Source: Xanthobacteraceae bacterium
GTDB taxonomy: Bacteria > Pseudomonadota > Alphaproteobacteria > Rhizobiales > Xanthobacteraceae
Direction of reading: 5' to 3'
Length of the DNA: 5,253 nucleotides
Assembly (NCBI GenBank): GCA_030037185.1
Contig: JASHRR010000361.1
Span: 1 to 5,253 of the forward strand
Shown in pieces: positions 1 to 5,253 of this stretch (position 1 is its first letter; every line of letters starts with the position of its first letter). Below the pieces are notes generated by a model. That model worked only from the letters and a program-made list of their open reading frames with translations, made no database searches and was not told where the DNA came from. Made by a program: the position numbers and the translations under genes.

Positions 1-1
1 C

Positions 2-145
2 AATCTGTGCACCATACGGGCCATCATAGATGCCGCCGCCACTCCTCCTGAAACCGCGGACGGTTTAGTGACGTTGCGCCTGACCAAGGGACAGCACGCA
101 TTTTTGCTTGCGCTGGTCGATAAGGAAATTCGCGAGCACGCTTGA
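2..145 (+). CDS. C-terminal fragment of an unidentified protein, cut by the left edge
   Basis: An open frame enters from the left edge and runs 47 codons to a TGA at 143-145. No start codon is needed inside the window because the gene begins upstream. The translation reads like real protein: an Ala/Pro/Thr-rich stretch, then GLVTLRLTKGQHAFLLALVD and an acidic/basic tail ending KEIREHA. By my count 29 of 47 codons end in G or C, moderate but better than the frames around it. I do not recognise the family and assign no function. The reverse-strand frames over the same bases (24-245 and 65-259) look like shadows. Nothing downstream is close enough to be in operon with it, since the next convincing gene starts at 853. 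Confidence 0.55.
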   Translation, partial: NLCTIRAIIDAAATPPETADGLVTLRLTKGQHAFLLALVDKEIREHA

Positions 146-852
146 TTCTTGAGGGTTCAGTGCATTGTCCGATGGTCGAGGATCGCAATGCCAGCAAGCC
201 CGACTGGTAGTTGATAACCGCCGATGCCCGATCAAACTCAAACACCTATACGGTTCCATCTGGAAATGACCGCGGCGACCAGACTGGGGACAGGGCTTTG
301 GAACGCCGACAGCGCTCGTTCCCCAACAGCTGCCGACGACGCATAGGAGCGGCCCAATTGCGGAAATCCGATCTCGTCGCCTTCAGTCGAGCGCCAGCGC
401 AAACGGCGCCGACGATCACTGTCGTGTCGGCCGCAGGCGGTCCACGCCTGCCGCTTGTCGACGACGCCGTCGCTTGCCGGAGCGACGCATTCGCCGAACC
501 CGGCACGCCATCTAGGTTGGGGCTTTGACGCAAGTCGTTGGAACGATCCAGGTCGAACTCCTATCGCCCTTCGTTACCAACCCGCCTAGCCTGCAAGCAG
601 GATGGATGGATCGCGGTTGTGGTCTCGGAGCGGGAGTTTCTTTCATTTACGGCTCGCCGGCCGGTGTTGAACAATCATCGCGTTGCTCGTGACCCACGAC
701 CCTTCCGGACGCCGGCCGCGCCTCGCTCGCGCGCAACCTGGGCCACCGGCCGGTTAATGGCGGTTTGACCCAGCGGCTAGGGACTTCGACGCCCGTGTGA
801 TGTAGATTTCCGCCAAACGGCAGGATTCTCAGCAAGCACGCGGGAGGACGTC
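146..852. other. Gene-poor interval upstream of the PQQ dehydrogenase
   Basis: About 700 bases without a convincing gene. Open frames exist on both strands (for example 211-528 and 538-768 on +, 246-533 on -), but their products are rich in Arg, Ser and Pro, have no recognisable motif and lack upstream ribosome binding sites. A 40-codon frame at 224-346 (+) starts MPDQTQTPIRFHLEMTAATR, but only about half of its codons end in G or C, so I do not call it a gene. The promoter of the downstream dehydrogenase should lie in the right part of this interval. A TTGACC at 765-770 resembles a -35 element, but no matching -10 box sits at normal spacing, so no promoter is called. Confidence 0.5.
843..847 (+). 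promoter_or_regulatory. Ribosome binding site of the PQQ dehydrogenase
   Basis: GGAGG lies 5 bases before the ATG at 853 and fixes that start. The encoded N-terminus is a normal export signal, which agrees. Confidence 0.8.
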
Positions 853-2553
853 ATGCGCAATCACTCGATCGGTATCGCATTATTGGCAAGCAGCGCGCTC
901 GCCACAGCCTGTTTGGCTGCCGACGTGACGCCGGAGCGGCTTCTCAATCCTGACCGCGAGCCGCAGAACTGGCTGATGAACCACCGCACCTATGATGGCC
1001 AGCGCTTCTCGCCGCTCGCGCGTATCAACAAGGATAACGTCAAGGAACTTAAGCTCGCCTATGCGGTCCCGCTCGGCGGTTCGGCCGGCGACGAATGGGT
1101 GGAGGCGACCCCGCTCGTCGAAAACGGCTTTATCTACATCACCGATTCGTGGGGGGTGCTTTACAAGATCGACGCCACCTCGGGCGAGGTGGGGCGGATC
1201 CTCTGGCGGATGGACCCAAAGCAGGAGAAGCAGGCCAACAACCGGGGCGCCGCACTGTGGGGCAATCTTGTCATTTCGCCCGCCAATTATCCGGCGCGCA
1301 TCGTGGCGACCGACAAGGAAACCGGCAAGGTCGTGTGGGAAACCAACGTGAGCTTCGGCGAGCCGCAGCTGCGCATTACCGCGGCGCCGCTTGCCATCAA
1401 GGACCGCATCATCATCGGGGCGTCGGGCGGCGACAGCGGCGTGCGCGACTGGGTGGCTGCGCTCGAAGCGGGTACCGGGAAGGTCCTGTGGCGCAAATTT
1501 ACCATTCCGGCCCCTGGCGAGCCCGGCAGCGAAACTTGGAAGGGCGCCAACAATGCGTGGCAAACCGGCGGCGCCGCCGTGTGGGTCACCGGGACATATG
1601 ATCCCGAGACCAACCAGACCATCTGGGGCACCGGCAATCCGGTACCGATGTATGACCCGACCTACCGGCCGGGCAACAATCTCTACACCAACAGCGCGAT
1701 TTCCTGGGACCCGGAGACCGGCAACATGAACTGGTATTTCCAGTACACGCCGGGCGACATGTGGGACTATGACGAGATCGGCACCCACATCATGATCGAC
1801 GCCCAAGTCGCCGGCGAGCCGCGCAAGCTGATCACGCACTCGGCGCGCAACGGCCATCTCTATACAATGGACCGGCATAATGGTCAGATAATCGGCGCCA
1901 AGCCCTACACCGAGGTCAACTGGACGCAGGGTATCGACCAGAAGACCGGCAAGCCCGTCGAATACGACCCCGGCAAGGACATCCAGACCTATTCGGGCGT
2001 CGGCAATCTCGCGCCGGGCGAGGCGCTCAAACGGGTCTGCCCCTCCATCCTTGGCGGCAACAATTATTGGCCAAGCTCGTACAATCCGAGGACCAAGCTC
2101 CTCTACATTCCGTCGATGACGGGCTGCATGAACGTCGCGGTCGACCGCACCAAACACACCGCCGAGCGCGGCTGGACCGGCGGCGAGTGGACGTCGAGTG
2201 ACCGCTTCGAAACCGATCTCATCTCGGTCGATCCGGTGACCCAGGAGGTCAAACGGCGCACCCACCTGCGCTACCCGACCCGCTCGGGCACGCTTTCAAC
2301 TGGTGGCGGCCTCGTGTTCCTCGCCTTGTTCGACGGCACGGTCGCCGCCTTCGACGACACCACACTCGAGCAGTTGTGGAAGATCAACCTCGGCACGCGC
2401 TTCTCGGCGCCGCCCATGACGTTTGCGTTCAACGGCAAGCAATATGTCGCCATCGCCACCGGAGCGAGCCCATTGAGCAAGCGCACCTTGGCCAACACGC
2501 CGGAACTCAAGGAGCAGCGCAACGCCACGGTGCTTTACGTCTTTGGGCTATAG
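853..2553 (+). CDS. PQQ-dependent alcohol dehydrogenase-like quinoprotein, exported, probably lanthanide type
   Basis: A complete 566-residue periplasmic quinoprotein of the methanol/ethanol dehydrogenase family. Such enzymes oxidise alcohols or aldehydes with pyrroloquinoline quinone (PQQ) and pass electrons to a cytochrome c. Residues 1 to about 22 form a signal peptide (basic start, hydrophobic core, Ala-rich cleavage region); a lipoprotein reading at Cys20 is possible but the lipobox is weak. An eight-bladed propeller follows, with repeated DxxTGxxxW-type turns (KETGKVVWE, AGTGKVLWR, TTLEQLWK). By eye alignment to methanol dehydrogenase, Trp244 stacks on PQQ, Asn262 is a metal ligand, Asp305 (in MWDYDE) is the catalytic base, Asp307 is the extra aspartate of lanthanide enzymes, Arg131 and Arg332 are conserved, and Cys396/Cys425 match the Cys386-Cys415 disulfide with the same spacing of 29. 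Oddities are Asp194 where the Glu ligand is expected (SGGDSGVR) and no vicinal Cys-Cys. There is no CxxCH haem motif, so it needs a separate cytochrome, and none is in the window. Family confidence is high; the substrate is unknown. Confidence 0.93.
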   Translation: MRNHSIGIALLASSALATACLAADVTPERLLNPDREPQNWLMNHRTYDGQRFSPLARINKDNVKELKLAYAVPLGGSAGDEWVEATPLVENGFIYITDSWGVLYKIDATSGEVGRILWRMDPKQEKQANNRGAALWGNLVISPANYPARIVATDKETGKVVWETNVSFGEPQLRITAAPLAIKDRIIIGASGGDSGVRDWVAALEAGTGKVLWRKFTIPAPGEPGSETWKGANNAWQTGGAAVWVTGTYDPETNQTIWGTGNPVPMYDPTYRPGNNLYTNSAISWDPETGNMNWYFQYTPGDMWDYDEIGTHIMIDAQVAGEPRKLITHSARNGHLYTMDRHNGQIIGAKPYTEVNWTQGIDQKTGKPVEYDPGKDIQTYSGVGNLAPGEALKRVCPSILGGNNYWPSSYNPRTKLLYIPSMTGCMNVAVDRTKHTAERGWTGGEWTSSDRFETDLISVDPVTQEVKRRTHLRYPTRSGTLSTGGGLVFLALFDGTVAAFDDTTLEQLWKINLGTRFSAPPMTFAFNGKQYVAIATGASPLSKRTLANTPELKEQRNATVLYVFGL

Positions 2554-2561
2554 GAGTTGAT

Positions 2562-2591
2562 GTAGGGGCGACCCTTGTGGTCGCCCTCTAC
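2562..2591. repeat. REP-like GC-rich hairpin just after the dehydrogenase stop, possible terminator
   Basis: The arms GTAGGGGCGACC (2562-2573) and GGTCGCCCTCTAC (2579-2591) pair over 12 base pairs with one bulged T at 2587 and a 5-base loop CTTGT. The stem begins 8 bases after the TAG stop at 2551-2553. No T-run follows, so a classical intrinsic terminator is not shown; an RNA 3'-end stabiliser or a dispersed REP-type palindrome fits as well. The GTAGGGGCGACC...GGTCGCCC...CTAC form resembles palindromes that I recall as repeated in many bacterial genomes. Copy number cannot be seen here. Confidence 0.6.
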
Positions 2592-3120
2592 GGCAATCAG
2601 GAATCACTCATATTGATCAACAAGGCCCTGGCTTCGGTGCGATTGCCGGTGCGTGACCACCGATTTCTGATCAGGCGAACGATGGTTTGTGTCCGCCCAA
2701 TCTGTGTAGAATTCATAGCGTCGGACAAGCGCCGAATAATTGCCCGCCATGCGGCGACGCGCGCGCGCCATTGCGTTCGCCTCGGGTCGGCGTTGCGCCG
2801 GTCGGTTGCGTAGCTCTGGGCCTGGCTGCCCATGCGCACATTCCGGCGCTGCGGTAGCGCAAGGTCTATGCCGGGTCGGTTCCCCCTCTTGGTCCACCCA
2901 CGGAAGTCATGATGGCGGTGCCGGAGGCTGCTTTGAAAAGACCTGGCGGGGTGTTGCTGCCCTGCTGGGCTCCCGTCCAAAATCTGCCCGCCATGTCACG
3001 CAAGCCGCAACCACGCCACCACCGGCCGTGTAGACCGTCTACAAGCTCGCGGCCAAACAAACACCGGCTGGCTAGGTCGAGGCCGCCACCGGAGCTAAGC
3101 AATACGCGGCGAGCTGATAA

Positions 3121-3157
3121 TGACCGTGCGGCGCACCTCGTAGCCGCACATTGGTCA
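3121..3157. repeat. Long imperfect inverted repeat (hairpin) in the spacer
   Basis: TGACC GTGCGGC (3121-3132) pairs with GCCGCAC (3143-3149) and GGTCA (3153-3157). This gives a 7+5 base-pair stem with a 3-base bulge (ATT, 3150-3152) and a 10-base loop. A near copy of the right arm, CCGCAC-T-GGTC, lies at 3166-3176 and could pair with the same left arm instead. No T-run follows on either strand. It may be a degraded REP-type element, a mobile element end or a structured RNA part; the sequence alone does not decide. Confidence 0.4.
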
Positions 3158-3348
3158 CACCGTAACCGCACTGGTCGAAGAATTAGCCGCGAGCGTCGAG
3201 TGTCGCATCATCGTGAAACGTCTGGCCAGGCGGTCACGGCGTACTGGGACCGCGGACAGCGATCCGCCACCCCTGGTCAACAGGTGGCCCGGTAGCCCAG
3301 AGTGCTACATCGCGTGCGGCCGGCCATTGGTCGATGGTCCGGCGGCGT

Positions 3349-3513
3349 GAGACGCTCAGCAGCAGTGCGGTTCGAATGGGCCTCGCCCAGCGCAATCCCG
3401 CTGTTCAAAAGCCCATGCACTGCCCGCTGTTCGAAAGCCAAGCCGCACGATCCGCCAGGCGCGTCACGCAATGCCTCCCGAGCCAGCATCAACGCGGCCG
3501 GCGCTGCAAATCT
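3349..3513 (-). pseudogene. Possible remnant of a crotonase-like (enoyl-CoA hydratase) C-terminus
   Basis: The reverse-strand frame is open from about 3579 to its stop at 3277. Inside it reads APAALMLAREALRDAPGG, then GLAFEQRAVHGLLNSG. This rhythm (Pro-Ala, a helix ending in an Ala-Leu-Arg run, a short loop, then Gly-Leu-Ala-x-Glu-x-x-x) resembles the C-terminal helices of enoyl-CoA hydratases, usually seen as a lysine/alanine helix followed by GLALERxxF. About 68% of the codons from 3492 leftward over the first 53 end in G or C. No start with a ribosome binding site, no oxyanion-hole region and no upstream domain is present. A different reverse frame (3464-3574) just upstream also looks protein-like (RGLELFEVPIWPPIPAQ), which would fit a frameshifted remnant. 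The resemblance is by eye and weak; it may be chance. Confidence 0.2.
3397..3439. repeat. 17-base direct repeat, two copies 26 bases apart
   Basis: CCCGCTGTTCAAAAGCC (3397-3413) recurs as CCCGCTGTTCGAAAGCC (3423-3439), 16 of 17 bases identical, start to start 26 bases. The bases between do not repeat, so this is not a longer tandem array. It lies inside the possible gene remnant on the reverse strand. Confidence 0.6.
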
Positions 3514-3585
3514 GGTGCGGCGGCTGTGCAGGGATCGGAGGCCAGATAGGCACCTCGAAGAGCTCCAGGCCGCGCTAGATTATCC

Positions 3586-4365
3586 TTACGTCGGCGCGAA
3601 TGTAGAAGTCATCCCCTCTTTCGGCATCGCAGCCGCCCAAGTCTTCATCATGTCGATGGGAAACGGAAACACGATCGTTGAACTGCGCTCTCCCGCAATG
3701 TCGAACAGCGTTGCAAGATAGCGCAATTGCATGGCCTGCGGCGCCGGCGCAAGGATGTTGGCGGCCTCCACCAGCTTTTGCGCGGCCTGCTGTTCGCCTT
3801 CCGCATTGATGATCTTAGCGCGGCGCGTCCGTTCGGCCTCGGCCTGGCGGGCGATGGCGCGGACCATGCTCTCGTCAAGGTCGATGCGCTTGATCTCTAC
3901 AGTCGAAACCTTGATGCCCCAGGCCTCGGTCTGCTTGTCGAGAACTTCCTGGATGTCGGCGTTGAGCCGGTCGCGCTCGCTCAGCATGCTGTCGAGATCG
4001 TGTTTGCCCAGCACCCAGCGCAACGTGGTTTGCGCGAGCTGACTGGTAGCGGCGAGATAGTTGCTGACTTGGATGATCGCCCGCTCGGGGTCGACCACGC
4101 GGAAATAGATGACGGCGTTTACCTTCACCGACACGTTGTCGCGTGAGATCACATCCTGCGGCGGCACTTCGTCAACGACGACCCGCAGATCGACGCGCAC
4201 CATCTGCTGGACAAACGGCACCAGCAGGAAGAGTCCTGGCCCCTTGGTTCCAGTATAGCGTCCGAGCGTAAAAACGACGCCCCGCTCATATTCGCGCAAA
4301 ATCCGTATGGAGGCGTACAGAAAGACAAGCACAACGATCACGACAATGGCCACGGCGGGGATCAT
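3586..4365 (-). CDS. Slipin (stomatin-like SPFH/band 7 membrane protein)
   Basis: A complete 259-residue bacterial slipin. Slipins anchor in the inner membrane, form large oligomers and are thought to organise membrane microdomains or regulate partner proteins. Residues 2-19 form one hydrophobic membrane anchor. The SPFH/PHB domain follows (about 22-180), with [13 protein letters not shown] at 24-36, the [10 protein letters not shown] turn at 42-51, and the conserved block [20 protein letters not shown] at 113-132. Residues 165-205 are rich in Ala, Glu, Gln and Arg ([20 protein letters not shown]), the usual coiled-coil stretch. The C-terminal oligomerisation motif is [10 protein letters not shown] (231-240), and the length is typical of the family. 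It lies 36 bases behind the nfeD-type gene on the same strand, the conserved partner arrangement; in Pyrococcus the slipin PH1511 is a substrate of the NfeD protease PH1510. The family is certain, but its exact role here is inferred. Confidence 0.95.
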   Translation of the reverse strand: MIPAVAIVVIVVLVFLYASIRILREYERGVVFTLGRYTGTKGPGLFLLVPFVQQMVRVDLRVVVDEVPPQDVISRDNVSVKVNAVIYFRVVDPERAIIQVSNYLAATSQLAQTTLRWVLGKHDLDSMLSERDRLNADIQEVLDKQTEAWGIKVSTVEIKRIDLDESMVRAIARQAEAERTRRAKIINAEGEQQAAQKLVEAANILAPAPQAMQLRYLATLFDIAGERSSTIVFPFPIDMMKTWAAAMPKEGMTSTFAPT

Positions 4366-4370
4366 GGGTT

Positions 4371-4378
4371 TCCTCCTT
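4371..4378 (-). promoter_or_regulatory. Strong ribosome binding site of slipin
   Basis: On the reverse strand AAGGAGGA lies 5 bases before the ATG at 4365-4363, inside the 36-base gap after the nfeD stop. It fixes the slipin start and suggests independent efficient translation within the shared transcript. Confidence 0.85.
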
Positions 4379-4401
4379 GAACGAACATGGATGGTCGGCG
4401 G

Positions 4402-5253
4402 TCAAGCCGGTTCGACGACCACGACGAGCCCTTCGCGAGCGATCACCTTGACGCGCATGCCGGGCTCAAGGGGGCCCTTGGCGCGAGCGCGCCAGATCTC
4501 TCCTTGGACCCGAACGCGGCCCTCAGCGCCCTGCCAGAACAGGGTTTCGCCTTCCGCTCCGAGCAGCGCTTCCGCGCCGGTCACCACGGCGCGGCGCCGC
4601 GAGCGCAGCAGCACAGCAAAAACGAGAACGAAGAAGGCGGCGGAGGCGGCCGCGGCGGCCGCGAGGACCGGCAGCGATAAGGCCAGTCCTGGCGCGCTGC
4701 TGGGAAACATCATGATGGCGCCGATCACGAACGCCGCAACGCCGGCGATGCCGATCAGGCCCAGGCTGCCGATATGGACCTCAGCCACCATCAGTCCGAT
4801 GCCAAGGAGCACGAGGGCTGCGCCCGCATAGTTGATCGGCAGGAGGTTGAGGGCATAGAGCGCCATCAGCAGACTGAGGCCGCCGATAAGGCCGGGCGCG
4901 ACCGCGCCGGGATTGAGGAACTCGAACAGCAGCCCATAAACGCCGAGCAGCATCAGAATGAAGGCAACGTTGGGATTGGTGATGACGGCGAGTATCTCGG
5001 TTCGCCAGTCCGGCGGCACCGCGACCACTTCAAGGCCTGCTGTCATCAGGCGTTCGGTTCTTCCGGCGACCCAGACATTGTGGCCGTCGATCTGGCGGAG
5101 CAGATCTGGCACGTCATCGGCGACCGCATCGATGACGTGAAGCTTGAGCGCTTCCGAAGCCGGAAGGCTCGCGGCGGTACGGACCGCCTCGACCGCCCAT
5201 TCGGCATTGCGACCATGGAGTTCGGCAAGCCCGCGAATATAGGCCGCGGCATC
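4402..5253 (-). CDS. Long-form NfeD protein (ClpP-class membrane serine protease), N-terminus beyond the right edge
   Basis: The frame is open to the right edge, so the true start is outside the window; the GTG at 5112 is internal. 283 residues are visible, and long NfeD proteins usually have well over 400. Visible residues 1-60 (AAAYIRGLAELHGRNAEWA, then SEALKLHVIDAVADDVPDLL) are the last part of the ClpP/crotonase-like protease domain, just after the expected catalytic lysine; neither catalytic Ser nor Lys is in the window. Residues about 85-216 hold four or five membrane segments, starting with the family signature TNPNVAFILMLLGVYGLL (92-109) and FLNPG (112-116). One segment is very Ala-rich (LAAAAAASAAFF, 197-208). 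Residues about 222-283 form the C-terminal OB-fold domain (GAEALLGAEGETL, GRVRVQGEIWRA, then a short beta ending VVVVEPA). It is the upstream partner of slipin and is thought to cleave slipin-like proteins or help membrane quality control. Confidence 0.93.
   Translation of the reverse strand, partial: DAAAYIRGLAELHGRNAEWAVEAVRTAASLPASEALKLHVIDAVADDVPDLLRQIDGHNVWVAGRTERLMTAGLEVVAVPPDWRTEILAVITNPNVAFILMLLGVYGLLFEFLNPGAVAPGLIGGLSLLMALYALNLLPINYAGAALVLLGIGLMVAEVHIGSLGLIGIAGVAAFVIGAIMMFPSSAPGLALSLPVLAAAAAASAAFFVLVFAVLLRSRRRAVVTGAEALLGAEGETLFWQGAEGRVRVQGEIWRARAKGPLEPGMRVKVIAREGLVVVVEPA

Larger units (their letters stand above)
2554..3585. other. Gene-poor spacer between convergent genes, probably decayed coding DNA
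   Basis: About 1 kb between the 3' ends of the dehydrogenase and slipin genes. No frame has the combination of start, ribosome binding site and recognisable product expected of an intact gene. Several short stretches nevertheless look protein-like and change frame or hit stops. On +, the frame around 2790-2990 has a hydrophobic CVALGLAAHAH run interrupted by a TAG at 2853-2855. On +, 3144-3350 is open without an ATG and contains TALVEELAASVECRIIVKRL. On -, 3349-3513 and 3464-3574 are open in different frames. Bases 2591-2740 are only 52% G+C by my count (78 of 150), lower than the flanking genes appear. Together this suggests remnants of degraded genes rather than functional ones. Confidence 0.45.

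Noticed and set aside
1..27. Possible start of a reverse-strand gene (ATGATGGCCCGT) running off the left edge
   Set aside because: The AGGAGG upstream is about 14 bases from the ATG, too far, and the same bases are better explained by the forward-strand C-terminal frame.
657..753. 10-base inverted repeat CCGGCCGGTG (657-666) and CACCGGCCGG (744-753)
   Set aside because: The core CCGGCCGG is itself a GC palindrome and common by chance in GC-rich DNA; the arms are 77 bases apart with no other support.
880..2265. Very long open frame (461 codons) on the reverse strand, opposite the dehydrogenase
   Set aside because: It is the antisense shadow of a strongly supported gene; GC-rich third positions suppress stops on the opposite strand. 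Its product is Arg/Gly/Val/Ala rich with no motif.
2597..2980. Reverse-strand frame of 127 codons in the spacer
   Set aside because: Arg-rich product with no recognised domain and no ribosome binding site; about half of codons end in G or C in the overlapping alternative frame, so neither frame is favoured.
3319..3343. Hairpin GCCGG-CCAT ... ATGG-T-CCGGC
   Set aside because: Only 5+4 base pairs with a bulge and no T-run; expected often in DNA of this composition.
3368..3384. GGTTCGAATGGG resembling a tRNA T-arm
   Set aside because: The C that must follow the T-loop is missing and no acceptor, D or anticodon arms can be placed around it.
4307..4831. Forward frame of 174 codons over the nfeD and slipin 5' region
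   Set aside because: Shadow of two well-recognised reverse-strand genes; the product is low-complexity Ser/Thr/Arg/Ala.
1..5253. CRISPR array, rRNA, transposase gene or phage genes
   Set aside because: No regularly spaced repeats, no rRNA-like conserved segments and no transposase or phage motif were seen on either strand.

Overview
This GC-rich window looks like chromosomal DNA of an alphaproteobacterium, possibly of the Bradyrhizobium/Rhodopseudomonas kind. That placement is an inference from codon choice, the style of the PQQ dehydrogenase and the NfeD-slipin pair; no rRNA or other strong taxonomic marker is present.

Layout, left to right. Bases 2-145 (+) hold the C-terminal end of an unidentified protein whose start lies outside the window. 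Bases 146-852 show no convincing gene. Bases 853-2553 (+) encode a complete exported PQQ-dependent alcohol dehydrogenase-like quinoprotein of 566 residues, followed 8 bases after its stop by a GC-rich, REP-like hairpin (2562-2591). Bases 2554-3585 are a gene-poor spacer of about 1 kb with broken, protein-like reading frames on both strands, a second long hairpin (3121-3157) and a 17-base direct repeat. Bases 3586-4365 (-) encode a complete slipin (SPFH/band 7 membrane protein). Bases 4402-5253 (-) encode the C-terminal 283 residues of a long-form NfeD protein, whose protease active site lies beyond the right edge.

The nfeD-slipin pair is transcribed leftward as one unit, nfeD first, with 36 bases between the genes and a strong Shine-Dalgarno for slipin. 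It converges on the rightward dehydrogenase gene, and the two units meet across the decayed spacer. The two units have no evident functional link: one is periplasmic alcohol/aldehyde oxidation, the other membrane quality control or microdomain organisation.

The most interesting signal is the active site of the quinoprotein. It carries the Asp-x-Asp pair associated with lanthanide-dependent enzymes (Asp305/Asp307). However, it has Asp instead of Glu at the first metal-ligand position (Asp194), and it lacks the vicinal cysteine pair of methanol dehydrogenases. I found no strong evidence for a wholly new multi-gene system in this window.
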